NCBI RefSeq assembly: GCF_007096635.1
Contig: NZ_VKAA01000012.1
Location: forward strand, 1-64,000
Reading direction: 5' to 3'
Origin: Mycolicibacterium sp. 018/SC-01/001
Lineage (GTDB): Bacteria > Actinomycetota > Actinomycetes > Mycobacteriales > Mycobacteriaceae
DNA: 64,000 nucleotides
Shown: positions 9,700-16,924 of the stretch, one piece after another
Layout: each line of letters begins with the position of its first letter
How positions within the stretch are numbered: the stretch's first letter is position 1
Notes under the pieces: model-generated
Told to the model about the DNA's origin: nothing
The model's database searches: none
Seen by the model: the letters and a program-made list of their open reading frames with translations, nothing else
Translations under genes and position numbers: made by a program

Positions 9700-10794
9700 T
9701 CAGACGCGGCTCAGGTGGGCCCGCATCGCCGAGATCACATCGGCGGTCGCGGTGGCGCTGGCGCCACCGAGGGGGAAGAAGTTCGCGAAACCGTGCACGA
9801 CGGCGCCGTACTCCCGGTAGTCGACCGGGGTGCCGGCCGCGCGTAGCGCATCGGCGTAGTGCCGGCCCTCGTCGCGCAGCGGATCGAATCCTGCGGTCGC
9901 GATCAGCGCCGGCGCCAGACCGGAGTGATCCGCCGCCAGCAGCGGCGACACGTCGGGGTGGTCGCCGCCGACCGACGCTCCGTCGAGGAACCGCGTCGTG
10001 AACCAGTCCATGTCCCGTCGGGTCAGGAAGAACCCGTCGGCGAACAGGGTCCGCGACCGGGTCTGGGCGCCGTGGTCGGTGACGGGATACAGCAGGAGCT
10101 GCAGCGCGGGCTGGGGTGCACCGTCGGCGCGGGCGCGCAGCGCGACCACTGCCGAGAGGTTGCCGCCGGCACTGTCCCCGCCGACCGCCACGCGCTGCGG
10201 ATCGGCGCCGAGCGCGGCGGCGTTGTCCCTGGCCCACAGGTAGGCCGCGTACGCGTCGTCAGCGCCGGACGGCGCCTTGTGCTCCGGGGCGAGCCGGTAG
10301 TCCACCGACAGCACATGCACTCCCCCGGACCGGCAGATCTCGCGGCACAGGTCGTCATGCGTGTCCAGGCTGCCGATGGCGTGGCCGCCGCCGTGGAAGA
10401 AGACCAGCAGCGGCGCGCCGTCTCGCGCCGGGCGGTAGTGCCGGGCCCGGATCGGGCCGACGGCGCCGGCGACGGTGATATCAGTGACCGCCGGGACGGG
10501 GATGCGCTGCTGGAAGGTCGCGGACAGCAGTTCGAGCTGAACCCGTGCTGTCGTCACATCCTCCCCGACGACCAACCCGTCGAGTCCGAGCGCCTTCTGC
10601 CCGGCCAGCATCAGCTGCAGCGTGGTGTCGAGGGTGTTGCCGTCGATCGTGATGGAGCGCCCGCCGAGCATGGCCCGCTTCACCGGTTCGGGGATGTGCG
10701 GCAGTGCGCGCAGCGTCACGCCCGCGACCGTGTTGGCGACGGCGGCACGGCGTCGCACGTGGGACCGCCCGGTCACGGGAAGTGTCTCGGTCAT
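9700..10794 (-). CDS. lipN: Alpha/beta hydrolase of the hormone-sensitive-lipase family (LipN-like esterase)
   Basis: Carboxylesterase of 364 residues. The oxyanion-hole motif HGGG is at 134-137 and the nucleophile elbow GDSAG has the catalytic Ser at 208; the Asp and His are in FDPLRDEG and VVHGFANF. There is no signal peptide. The ATG at 10794 was chosen because GAAAGGG lies seven bases upstream; an in-frame extension exists but looks like leader. It is divergent from the aldo/keto reductase gene, matching the Rv2970c/Rv2971 arrangement. Confidence 0.9.
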   Translation of the reverse strand: MTETLPVTGRSHVRRRAAVANTVAGVTLRALPHIPEPVKRAMLGGRSITIDGNTLDTTLQLMLAGQKALGLDGLVVGEDVTTARVQLELLSATFQQRIPVPAVTDITVAGAVGPIRARHYRPARDGAPLLVFFHGGGHAIGSLDTHDDLCREICRSGGVHVLSVDYRLAPEHKAPSGADDAYAAYLWARDNAAALGADPQRVAVGGDSAGGNLSAVVALRARADGAPQPALQLLLYPVTDHGAQTRSRTLFADGFFLTRRDMDWFTTRFLDGASVGGDHPDVSPLLAADHSGLAPALIATAGFDPLRDEGRHYADALRAAGTPVDYREYGAVVHGFANFFPLGGASATATADVISAMRAHLSRV

Positions 10795-10854
10795 CTGATG
10801 GCCCTTTCGCCGGCGAAACCCTGATCGCACGCCGCCCGTGCGGCATGGCGCAGA

Positions 10855-10884
10855 TTAGGCGGGGTAGTACTGCGGCAATATAGT
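10855..10884 (+). promoter_or_regulatory. Putative promoter for the aldo/keto reductase gene
   Basis: A -35-like TTAGGC and a -10 TATAGT are separated by 18 bases. A 7-bp hairpin (GAGCCCG, loop TCCC, CGGGCTC) at 10903-10920 lies in the predicted leader just before the ribosome binding site. On the other strand a TAATCT near 10852-10857 could serve lipN, so the two promoters would overlap. Confidence 0.5.
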
Positions 10885-10943
10885 CAGTCATCGCCCGTCC
10901 CCGAGCCCGTCCCCGGGCTCACCACTTCAGAAAAGAAGGTGAC

Positions 10944-11783
10944 ATGACCTCGGCGGCCGCAATCCCCACCGTCACGCTCAACGACGACAACACGATGCCG
11001 GTCATCGGCCTCGGCGTGGGCGAGTTGTCGGAATCGGAGACCGAGCGGTCGGTGCGAGCGGCGCTCGATGCGGGCTATCGGCTGATCGACACCGCTGCCG
11101 CCTACGGCAACGAGGCCGCGGTGGGCCGCGCCATCGCCGCATCGGGGGTGCCCCGCGACGAGGTGTTCGTCACCACGAAGCTGTCGCCCGAGGAGTTCGG
11201 CTTCCAGTCCGCGCAGGACGCGCTACGCGCGAGCCTGCAGCGGCTCGGTCTCGAGTACGTCGACCTGTACCTCATCCACTGGCCGGCCGGTGAGCAGGGG
11301 AAGTACATCGACAGCTGGGGCGGGATCATGAAGTCCAAGGAAGTGGGCGAGACCCGGTCGATCGGGGTGTGCAACTTCAACGCCCACCATCTCGACGACA
11401 TCATCAGCCTGTCCTTCTTCACCCCCGCGGTCAATCAGATCGAGCTGCACCCACTGCTGAACCAGGCCGAGTTGCGCGCGGTCAACGCCGAGAACGGCAT
11501 CGCCACCGAGGCCTACGGTCCGCTCGGCGTCGGCCGGCTGCTCGACCGTCCGGAGGTCTCGGCGATCGCCGAGGCGCACGGCCGGACCCCGGCTCAGGTG
11601 CTGATCCGCTGGAGCCTGCAGCTCGGCAACATCGTCATTCCCCGCTCGTCGTCGCCCGAACGCATCGAGGCCAACGTCGACGTGTTCGGGTTCGAGCTCA
11701 CCGACGAGCAGATGGCGTCGCTGAACGGCCTCGACGACGGCACCCGCTTCCGCCCGGATCCGGAGACCTACACGGGCAACTAG
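10944..11783 (+). CDS. Aldo/keto reductase
   Basis: NADPH-dependent (beta/alpha)8-barrel oxidoreductase of 279 residues, similar to Rv2971. The catalytic tetrad is visible as Asp49 and Tyr54 (RLIDTAAAY), Lys79 (VTTKLSP) and His112 (YLIHWP). The NADPH-binding [10 protein letters not shown] segment is near the C-terminus. Mycobacterial homologues reduce dicarbonyls such as methylglyoxal; the substrate here is not shown. AAGAAGG precedes the ATG. A membrane-protein gene follows after 18 bases and may be co-transcribed. Confidence 0.92.
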   Translation: MTSAAAIPTVTLNDDNTMPVIGLGVGELSESETERSVRAALDAGYRLIDTAAAYGNEAAVGRAIAASGVPRDEVFVTTKLSPEEFGFQSAQDALRASLQRLGLEYVDLYLIHWPAGEQGKYIDSWGGIMKSKEVGETRSIGVCNFNAHHLDDIISLSFFTPAVNQIELHPLLNQAELRAVNAENGIATEAYGPLGVGRLLDRPEVSAIAEAHGRTPAQVLIRWSLQLGNIVIPRSSSPERIEANVDVFGFELTDEQMASLNGLDDGTRFRPDPETYTGN

Positions 11784-11801
11784 CCGGATAGGGTGCATCA
11801 C

Positions 11802-12326
11802 GTGGCAGGACCGGCGGTACGTGCGCGCCGCCTGCGTGGTGCCCTGATCGGGATCGCCTCGACACTGATGACGGCGGGAGCCCACGCCGCCGGAGGTGGT
11901 GGAATTCCGCGCGGACCCGCCCTGATCGTCGTCGTGCTGGTGTGTCTGACCGCCGGCGCGTTGGCCACGTGTGTGCGCTCCGGCCGCAGCGCCGGGTATG
12001 TCGCGACGGCGGCGGCGCTGGGCAGCGCCCAACTGGGCGGCCATCTGGCCTTGATCTGCGCCGGACATCACCACGGCACGCTCGGGTGGTCGATGGCCGC
12101 CGCGCACCTCGGCGCCGCGCTGCTGCTGGCCGCCGCGATCACTTCCGTCGAATTCCTGTACGCGGTCTGTGTTTCCGTCCTGTGCTGGTTGCGCCTCTTC
12201 AGCCTCCGTGCGCCGCGGCCCGCCGCGCTCCGCATCACCGGCCGCGCGACGATCGCGCGTCCCCGCCCGGTGCCGATCGGCGGCACCGGCACGCGCGCCC
12301 CGCCCGCATTCGCCCCGGCCGGCTAG
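11802..12326 (+). CDS. Multi-pass membrane protein with a His-rich loop, unknown function
   Basis: Predicted protein of 174 residues with about four hydrophobic helices and a short AGHHHGTLG loop after the third, followed by a basic, proline-rich C-terminal tail. The family is not recognised with certainty. The GTG at 11802 is preferred over an in-frame GTG nine bases earlier because ATAGGG sits eight bases before it. It lies between the aldo/keto reductase and a PepSY-type membrane protein, and the His-rich loop suggests metal handling; this is inference only. Confidence 0.68.
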   Translation: MAGPAVRARRLRGALIGIASTLMTAGAHAAGGGGIPRGPALIVVVLVCLTAGALATCVRSGRSAGYVATAAALGSAQLGGHLALICAGHHHGTLGWSMAAAHLGAALLLAAAITSVEFLYAVCVSVLCWLRLFSLRAPRPAALRITGRATIARPRPVPIGGTGTRAPPAFAPAG

Positions 12327-12350
12327 CGCCCACCTCACCTCGTCATCGAC

Positions 12351-12368
12351 CCGCAGCGTGCGCTGCGG
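12351..12368. other. Perfect 8-bp inverted repeat with 2-base loop
   Basis: CCGCAGCG and CGCTGCGG flank TG in the gap between the His-rich membrane protein and the PepSY gene. There is no T-run, so termination is not assured; it could be an mRNA processing or attenuation hairpin within the operon. The rest of the 124-base gap shows nothing clear. Confidence 0.4.
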
Positions 12369-12450
12369 TCGTGAAGCATCACTGCGCTCTCCACTCCTGC
12401 GCAGTCCCCTGTCTCGTGCGCGTCACACGCGTTGACCCGAAAGCACTCTC

Positions 12451-13857
12451 ATGACCCTGTCCGACGACACCGTCGACCCCCTGTCCCCCGACCTCTCCCC
12501 ACCCCGGCGCGGGTGGCGTCCGCTGCTGGTGCGTCTGCACTTCTACGCCGGCGTACTCGTCGCCCCGTTCCTGATCGTCGCCGCCGTCACCGGCGCCCTC
12601 TACGCCCTGGCACCGAGCATCGAGCGGGTGGTCTACCGCGATGTACTGTCCGTCGACGCGACCGCCGGGGCGCTACCCCTCCACGGTCAGGTCGCCCGCG
12701 CGCGCGCCGTACACCCGGACCTCGCTGTCAGCAGCATCCGTCCCGCCGCTGCGGCGGGTGACACCACCCGGGTCGCCTTCGCCGATCCCGCGCTCCCGCA
12801 GGACCATTCACGGACCGTGTTCGTCGATCCCGGCACCGGACGGGTGCTCGGTGAACAGGTGACCTGGCTGGGCTACCTACCCGTCAGCACGTGGCTGGAC
12901 GGCCTGCACCGCCACCTCCACCTCGGCGAGCCGGGCCGCATCTACAGCGAGCTGGCCGCGTCCTGGTTGTGGGTGGTGGCACTCGGCGGAACGGCGCTGT
13001 GGGTGAGCAAGGCCGTCCGGGACCGTCGCCGCGGCCGCCGCGGCCGCGTTCTCGGCGTGGATCGCGCGACCACCGGACGGTCTCGCACGCTGAACTGGCA
13101 CGGGGCCACCGGGATCTGGTTGCTGGTCGGGTTGCTGTTCCTGTCCGCCACCGGAATCACCTGGTCGACGTATGCGGGCGCGCACGTCACCGACATCCGG
13201 GCGGCATTCCATTGGCAGCGCCCACAGGTCGACACGGCGTCCTCCGACCCTCATGCTGGGCATCACGAAATGCCAGGTATGGCAACAGATTCAGGATCGA
13301 TCGATGTCGCGGGCGTGGTCGATGCCGCCGCCGCGCACGGAGTGGCGGGCCCAGTGGAGATCACGATGCCGGCCGGAGCGGGGCAGGCCGTCACGGTGAC
13401 GGAGATCGACGCGCCGTTCCGCGCGACGACGAACGCCGCCGCTGTCAACCCGGCCGACCTGTCGGTGCCCAGCGTCGTGAACTACTGGCGGGACTACTCG
13501 ACGATGGCCAAGCTGGCCGACTGGGGAGTGCGAGCACACATGGGCCTGCTGTTCGGCCTGCTCAATCAGCTCCTGCTGCTCGCGGTCGCGGTCGGCCTGC
13601 TGACGGTCATCGTGCGCGGCTATCGAATGTGGTGGCAGCGCAGACCGATTCGCGGTTCGGTGTGGGCGGTCGGCAGAGCACCGACCCGTGGCGGTCTCCG
13701 GGCGCTCCACCCGGCGGCCATCGGTGTCGTGGTGGCCGTGGCCGTCGCCGTCGGTTGGTTCCTGCCGCTGCTCGGGTGGAGCCTTGCCGGATTCGTGGCG
13801 ATCGACCTCGTCCTCGGGCTGCGCTCTCGTCGGGCGACGGGAGACACCGGTGCGTGA
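12451..13857 (+). CDS. PepSY-associated transmembrane (PiuB-type) protein
   Basis: Membrane protein of 468 residues. The first helix follows the typical RLHFYAGVLVAPFLIVAAVTG motif (about 28-50) of PepSY-TM proteins; further helices lie near 170-185, 222-242, 375-395 and 425-460. An extracytoplasmic loop near residue 270 holds HAGHHEMPGM, a His/Met stretch suited to binding a metal. Family members are often regulated by iron or copper and some act with ferric-siderophore reduction; the role here is unproven. It is followed by DyP peroxidase sequence overlapping its stop codon. Confidence 0.85.
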   Translation: MTLSDDTVDPLSPDLSPPRRGWRPLLVRLHFYAGVLVAPFLIVAAVTGALYALAPSIERVVYRDVLSVDATAGALPLHGQVARARAVHPDLAVSSIRPAAAAGDTTRVAFADPALPQDHSRTVFVDPGTGRVLGEQVTWLGYLPVSTWLDGLHRHLHLGEPGRIYSELAASWLWVVALGGTALWVSKAVRDRRRGRRGRVLGVDRATTGRSRTLNWHGATGIWLLVGLLFLSATGITWSTYAGAHVTDIRAAFHWQRPQVDTASSDPHAGHHEMPGMATDSGSIDVAGVVDAAAAHGVAGPVEITMPAGAGQAVTVTEIDAPFRATTNAAAVNPADLSVPSVVNYWRDYSTMAKLADWGVRAHMGLLFGLLNQLLLLAVAVGLLTVIVRGYRMWWQRRPIRGSVWAVGRAPTRGGLRALHPAAIGVVVAVAVAVGWFLPLLGWSLAGFVAIDLVLGLRSRRATGDTGA

Positions 13858-13984
13858 GTCGGTGATCGCCTGCGTGGCAGCAGCGGTGACGTCGGTGAGC
13901 GGCTGCGGCAGCCCGCCGTCGCCGCCGTGGACCTCCACGCTGGGGCCGCACGCACTCCGCGCGACGCACTCACCGCGGCGCTGA
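13850..13984 (+). pseudogene. Detached lipoprotein signal region of the DyP peroxidase gene (frame break)
   Basis: A GTG at 13850 with GGGAG six bases upstream overlaps the PepSY stop codon. It opens a frame encoding VRESVIACVAAAVTSVSGCGS, a short lipoprotein-like signal with lipobox VSGC; the second residue pair RE stands where a Tat signal would have RR. After about 20 residues this frame loses sense and stops at 13984. The peroxidase domain continues in another frame from about 13900. This looks like the original N-terminus cut off by a deletion or frameshift. Confidence 0.62.
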
Positions 13985-14913
13985 AACTCCTGACGTCGGA
14001 CGCGGCCCGGCTGACACAGGGCGAACCGGCGCTGGCCGACACCGAACCCGAGCTCGCGATGCGACCGGCGCGGCTGACCGTCACCGTCGGGCTGCGGCCC
14101 GCGGTGTTCGACCAGATCGGTGCGGAGCACCTGCGGCCGGCGGCTGTCGCGCCGCTGCCGAGGTTCGCCACAGATCGGCTGCAGCAGAACCGATGTGGGG
14201 GCGACCTGTTACTGCAGGTCTGCGCCGACGATCCGATGTCGGTCGCACACGCATCACGCGTCCTGCTCAAGAACATCCGTAGCCTCGCGACGCCGAGATG
14301 GCGTCTCAACGGATTCCGCGCCGCCCGCGGCGCGGGGCCCGACACGGCCACGATGCGCAACCTGATGGGCCAGGTCGACGGCACGGTCAATCTGCGGACG
14401 ACGGTCGGATTCGACCGCCACGTGTGGGATCCCGGTGACGTGCAGCCGTGGTTCGCCGGCGGGACCGTCGCGGTGCTGCGCACGATCCGCGCGGAGATGG
14501 ACACGTGGGACGAGCTGGACCGCGTCAGCAAGGAGACCGCCGTCGGGCGGCGGTTGGCCACCGGGGAACCTCTGACCGGCGAGCGCGAGTTCGATGACCC
14601 CGACGTCACGGCGGCACCGAACGGCATCCCGGTGATACCACCGAACGCGCACATCGCGCTGGCCCGGGCGCACACCGACGACGAGCACTTCCTGCGCCGC
14701 GGCTACAACTCCGACGACACCGCCGGCGAACGGGGATTGCTCTTCGCCGCCTACCAGCGCGATCCGGCGCGGCAGTTCATCCCCGTCCAGCAGCGGTTGG
14801 CCGAGGCCGACGCGCTGAACCCATGGATCACCACGGTCGGGAGCGCGATCTTCGCCATCCTGCCGGGAGTTCCAGACGACGGTTACCTGGGCCAGACGCT
14901 CTTGGAGGTCTGA
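13927..14913 (+). CDS. DyP-type haem peroxidase, N-terminally truncated
   Basis: Dye-decolourising/EfeB-like peroxidase sequence. It has the family GxxDG motif (GQVDG, Asp151 from the GTG at 13927), a proximal His in IPPNAHIALA (242), and the distal Arg region FLRRGYNSDD (257-258), ending in the usual FIPVQQRLAEADALN. The N-terminus of the fold, normally an HQAGI-TP segment after the signal peptide, is missing: the frame extends upstream to the PepSY stop without it, and the plausible signal peptide is in a different frame. It may be a decayed gene or may reinitiate as a short cytosolic form. Confidence 0.75.
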   Translation: MDLHAGAARTPRDALTAALKLLTSDAARLTQGEPALADTEPELAMRPARLTVTVGLRPAVFDQIGAEHLRPAAVAPLPRFATDRLQQNRCGGDLLLQVCADDPMSVAHASRVLLKNIRSLATPRWRLNGFRAARGAGPDTATMRNLMGQVDGTVNLRTTVGFDRHVWDPGDVQPWFAGGTVAVLRTIRAEMDTWDELDRVSKETAVGRRLATGEPLTGEREFDDPDVTAAPNGIPVIPPNAHIALARAHTDDEHFLRRGYNSDDTAGERGLLFAAYQRDPARQFIPVQQRLAEADALNPWITTVGSAIFAILPGVPDDGYLGQTLLEV

Positions 14914-14979
14914 CCACTGGCGCGACAGGATGTCGGCGCGGTCCAATGAAGGCCCGGGATGTGCGTGCGAGAGGACTCG

Positions 14980-15240
14980 ATGATGGTCACACGTGTGTTC
15001 GCGGCGGCGGTGACAGTCGCGGCTGCAGTAGGCGTCGCACTGCTGCCGACCACCGTCTCCTCCACCGCGGTCGCCCAGGAGCCCTGGGACCCCGGTTGTT
15101 GGGGCCCGTTCGCGTGGGGGTCCTACTCCTGCGACTGGTCCCAGCCCTCGGGCACCAGTGGCGGCTGGGATCCGTCGATCACCGGTCCGGGGCAGTTCAC
15201 CCCGCCGCGCACAGGGCAGGGAACGACCGGTTCCCGGTGA
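14980..15240 (+). CDS. Small exported protein with two cysteines, unknown function
   Basis: Predicted 86-residue protein. A signal peptide with a hydrophobic core VFAAAVTVAAAVGVALLP is followed by STAVAQE, a likely cleavage site. The mature part, about 48 residues, is rich in Trp, Gly, Ser and Pro and has two Cys (DPGCWGPF, YSCDWS) that could form one disulfide. The ATG at 14980 follows GAGAGGA. It resembles the small Trp/Gly-rich secreted proteins of mycobacteria, but no function is known to me. Confidence 0.7.
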   Translation: MMVTRVFAAAVTVAAAVGVALLPTTVSSTAVAQEPWDPGCWGPFAWGSYSCDWSQPSGTSGGWDPSITGPGQFTPPRTGQGTTGSR

Positions 15241-15243
15241 CGC

Positions 15244-15954
15244 TCACCCCGTCGGGCACGTCGCCGCGGCCTCGCGCAGCACCGGCACCGACGGCGCGTC
15301 GACCGGGAGATCGTAACCACGCAGGACCGCGATGAACTGCACGGCGTACTGACAGTGGAACGCCGCGTTCGGCGGCATCCACAGTGCGGGTTCCTTGTCA
15401 CCCTTGTCCTGGTTCGCCTGCCCCTGGACGGCCAGCAGATTGGCGGGATCGTTGGCGAAACGGGTGCGCGTCTCCTGTGGCCAGCCGCTGGCACCGAGGT
15501 CCCAGGCCAACGCCAACGGCACGATGTGGTCGATCTGCACCGCTGCGCCGATCTGGTTGCCGCGGGTGAAGGCCACCAACGTGCTGGTGTACGGGTCGAG
15601 AAGCGTGCCGGTCGCCACCGCGGCCGGGCAGCGTGAGATCGTCACGTACGTCTTCGCGCTCAGGTCGCGGTCGAGGATGTCGTTGCGGGTGTCGCAGCCG
15701 TTGTGCCCGCCCGGTGCGGTGGTGTCGTCGGTCCACGATTCGCCGAACGCTGCGCGCCGGTAGTCGTGGCTGCGGACCCGAGCCGGGATCACGGCGATAC
15801 CGGCGAGGACATCGGCGCCCGGCGCGACGGTGGGGATGTCGGCCTGGGCGATGTACCGGGACGGGTGGTCGGCGATCGAGGTGACCGTCTGATAGGCGAC
15901 CACGACCGCCAGCGCCGTGATCACCGCCAGCCACATCATCCGCACCCGGGTCAT
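15244..15954 (-). CDS. Membrane-anchored HNH endonuclease family protein (DUF1524)
   Basis: Protein of 236 residues with one N-terminal helix (MMWLAVITALAVVVAYQTV) and an exported domain carrying the DUF1524/HNH core QIDHIVPLALAWDLGASGW, then FANDPANLLAV and a Lys/Asp stretch NQDKGDKEPALW. The Cys in NGCDTRND, SRCPA and FHCQY could form disulfides outside the cell. Such nucleases may degrade extracellular DNA. An in-frame GTG 33 bases upstream is an alternative start; the ATG at 15954 puts the anchor near the N-terminus. It is convergent with the small exported protein. Confidence 0.82.
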   Translation of the reverse strand: MTRVRMMWLAVITALAVVVAYQTVTSIADHPSRYIAQADIPTVAPGADVLAGIAVIPARVRSHDYRRAAFGESWTDDTTAPGGHNGCDTRNDILDRDLSAKTYVTISRCPAAVATGTLLDPYTSTLVAFTRGNQIGAAVQIDHIVPLALAWDLGASGWPQETRTRFANDPANLLAVQGQANQDKGDKEPALWMPPNAAFHCQYAVQFIAVLRGYDLPVDAPSVPVLREAAATCPTG

Positions 15955-16024
15955 CTCGCCCGCGACTCTAACGCGCGGCTCCGACACCTCGGTGCGGCAA
16001 AACTCTGCAGATCTCGCCAGCGCG

Positions 16025-16924
16025 TCAGTCGTGCGGCATCCGGCGGACTGCTACGTCGGGGAAGACAGGGACCTCGAACCTGGTGTGGACGAATGCGTCC
16101 GTGCACACGGTCTCGGCGTGTTCGGCGATGTCGGCGAGCGTGGTCACCCACATGCCGTCCATGGCGACGACCGTTTCGATGAGCCGCTCCAGCGCGACGG
16201 CCTTCGACGGACGTCCCGAGATGAACGGGTGGTTGGTGAGCACGAAGCAGCCCCCTTCGAGGTGGTGCGCCTGGGCTTCCAGCGTCCACATCTCCAGGAC
16301 CTTCGCGGGACTCTCGATGATCCCGCTGCCCATCACACCGGGATAGCACGCGTACTGCTCCCAGTCGTCGAGTGCCCAGTCCACGGGTATCTCGATCAGG
16401 GTCTCGGACGACGACGGTGTCACCGCGAACCGGTAGGGGCGATCGCCGTCGAGCAGGCTCGAGTCGTATCGGAAACCCCTTTGCGCCAACAACTCCGGGG
16501 TGTGCCAGTTCATCTCCCACCACGGGGCGCGGTATCCGGTGGGCCGGACCCCGGCGACCTTGTCCAGCGCTTCGAGCCCCCGGTCGAGATAGCGTGCCTC
16601 GGTGACGGCGTCGACGCCCTGCATCGGCTCGTGCAGGTACCCGTGGTGGGCGATCTCGTGACCGCCGTCGACGATCGACTTGACCGTGTCCGGGTAGCAC
16701 TCGGCGGTGAAACCGGGGACGAAGAACGTGGCGCGGACCTCGTGGCGCGCCAGGATGCGCAGCAGCCGCGGCACGGCCACCCGCGGACCATAGGACTGGT
16801 GGGTCATCAACGACATCCGCGAGGCAGAGCCGGGATCGTGTGCCAGCACGCAGGATTCGGCATCGACGTCGAACGTGAAGGCCGCGGCCGCCCGGTGTCC
16901 CTCCGGCCAGAAATCGGCGCTCAC
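16025..16924 (-). CDS. CE4/PuuE-type (polysaccharide deacetylase fold) amidohydrolase
   Basis: Protein of 299 residues with the NodB-fold motifs: TFDVDAES (motif 1), HEIAHHGYLHE (motif 2, His-x3-His) and RAPWWEMNW (motif 3). There is no signal peptide, so a cytosolic small-molecule substrate is more likely than a cell-wall sugar. The full-length pattern resembles HpPgdA, PuuE allantoinase and Pseudomonas cyclic imide hydrolase. The GTG overlaps the stop of the NCS1 permease (GTGA). With a permease and creatinase next to it, ring opening of a cyclic amide such as creatinine or a hydantoin is a reasonable guess. Confidence 0.83.
   Translation of the reverse strand: MSADFWPEGHRAAAAFTFDVDAESCVLAHDPGSASRMSLMTHQSYGPRVAVPRLLRILARHEVRATFFVPGFTAECYPDTVKSIVDGGHEIAHHGYLHEPMQGVDAVTEARYLDRGLEALDKVAGVRPTGYRAPWWEMNWHTPELLAQRGFRYDSSLLDGDRPYRFAVTPSSSETLIEIPVDWALDDWEQYACYPGVMGSGIIESPAKVLEMWTLEAQAHHLEGGCFVLTNHPFISGRPSKAVALERLIETVVAMDGMWVTTLADIAEHAETVCTDAFVHTRFEVPVFPDVAVRRMPHD

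Noticed and set aside
15244..15954. HNH protein as a sign of a homing endonuclease, intron or phage
   Set aside because: It has its own membrane anchor, no inserted host gene and no integrase, phage or intron features nearby.
16025..16924. CE4 gene as a peptidoglycan or chitin deacetylase
   Set aside because: There is no signal peptide or anchor, and it is coupled to a small-molecule permease; a cytosolic amidohydrolase fits better, although the substrate is untested.
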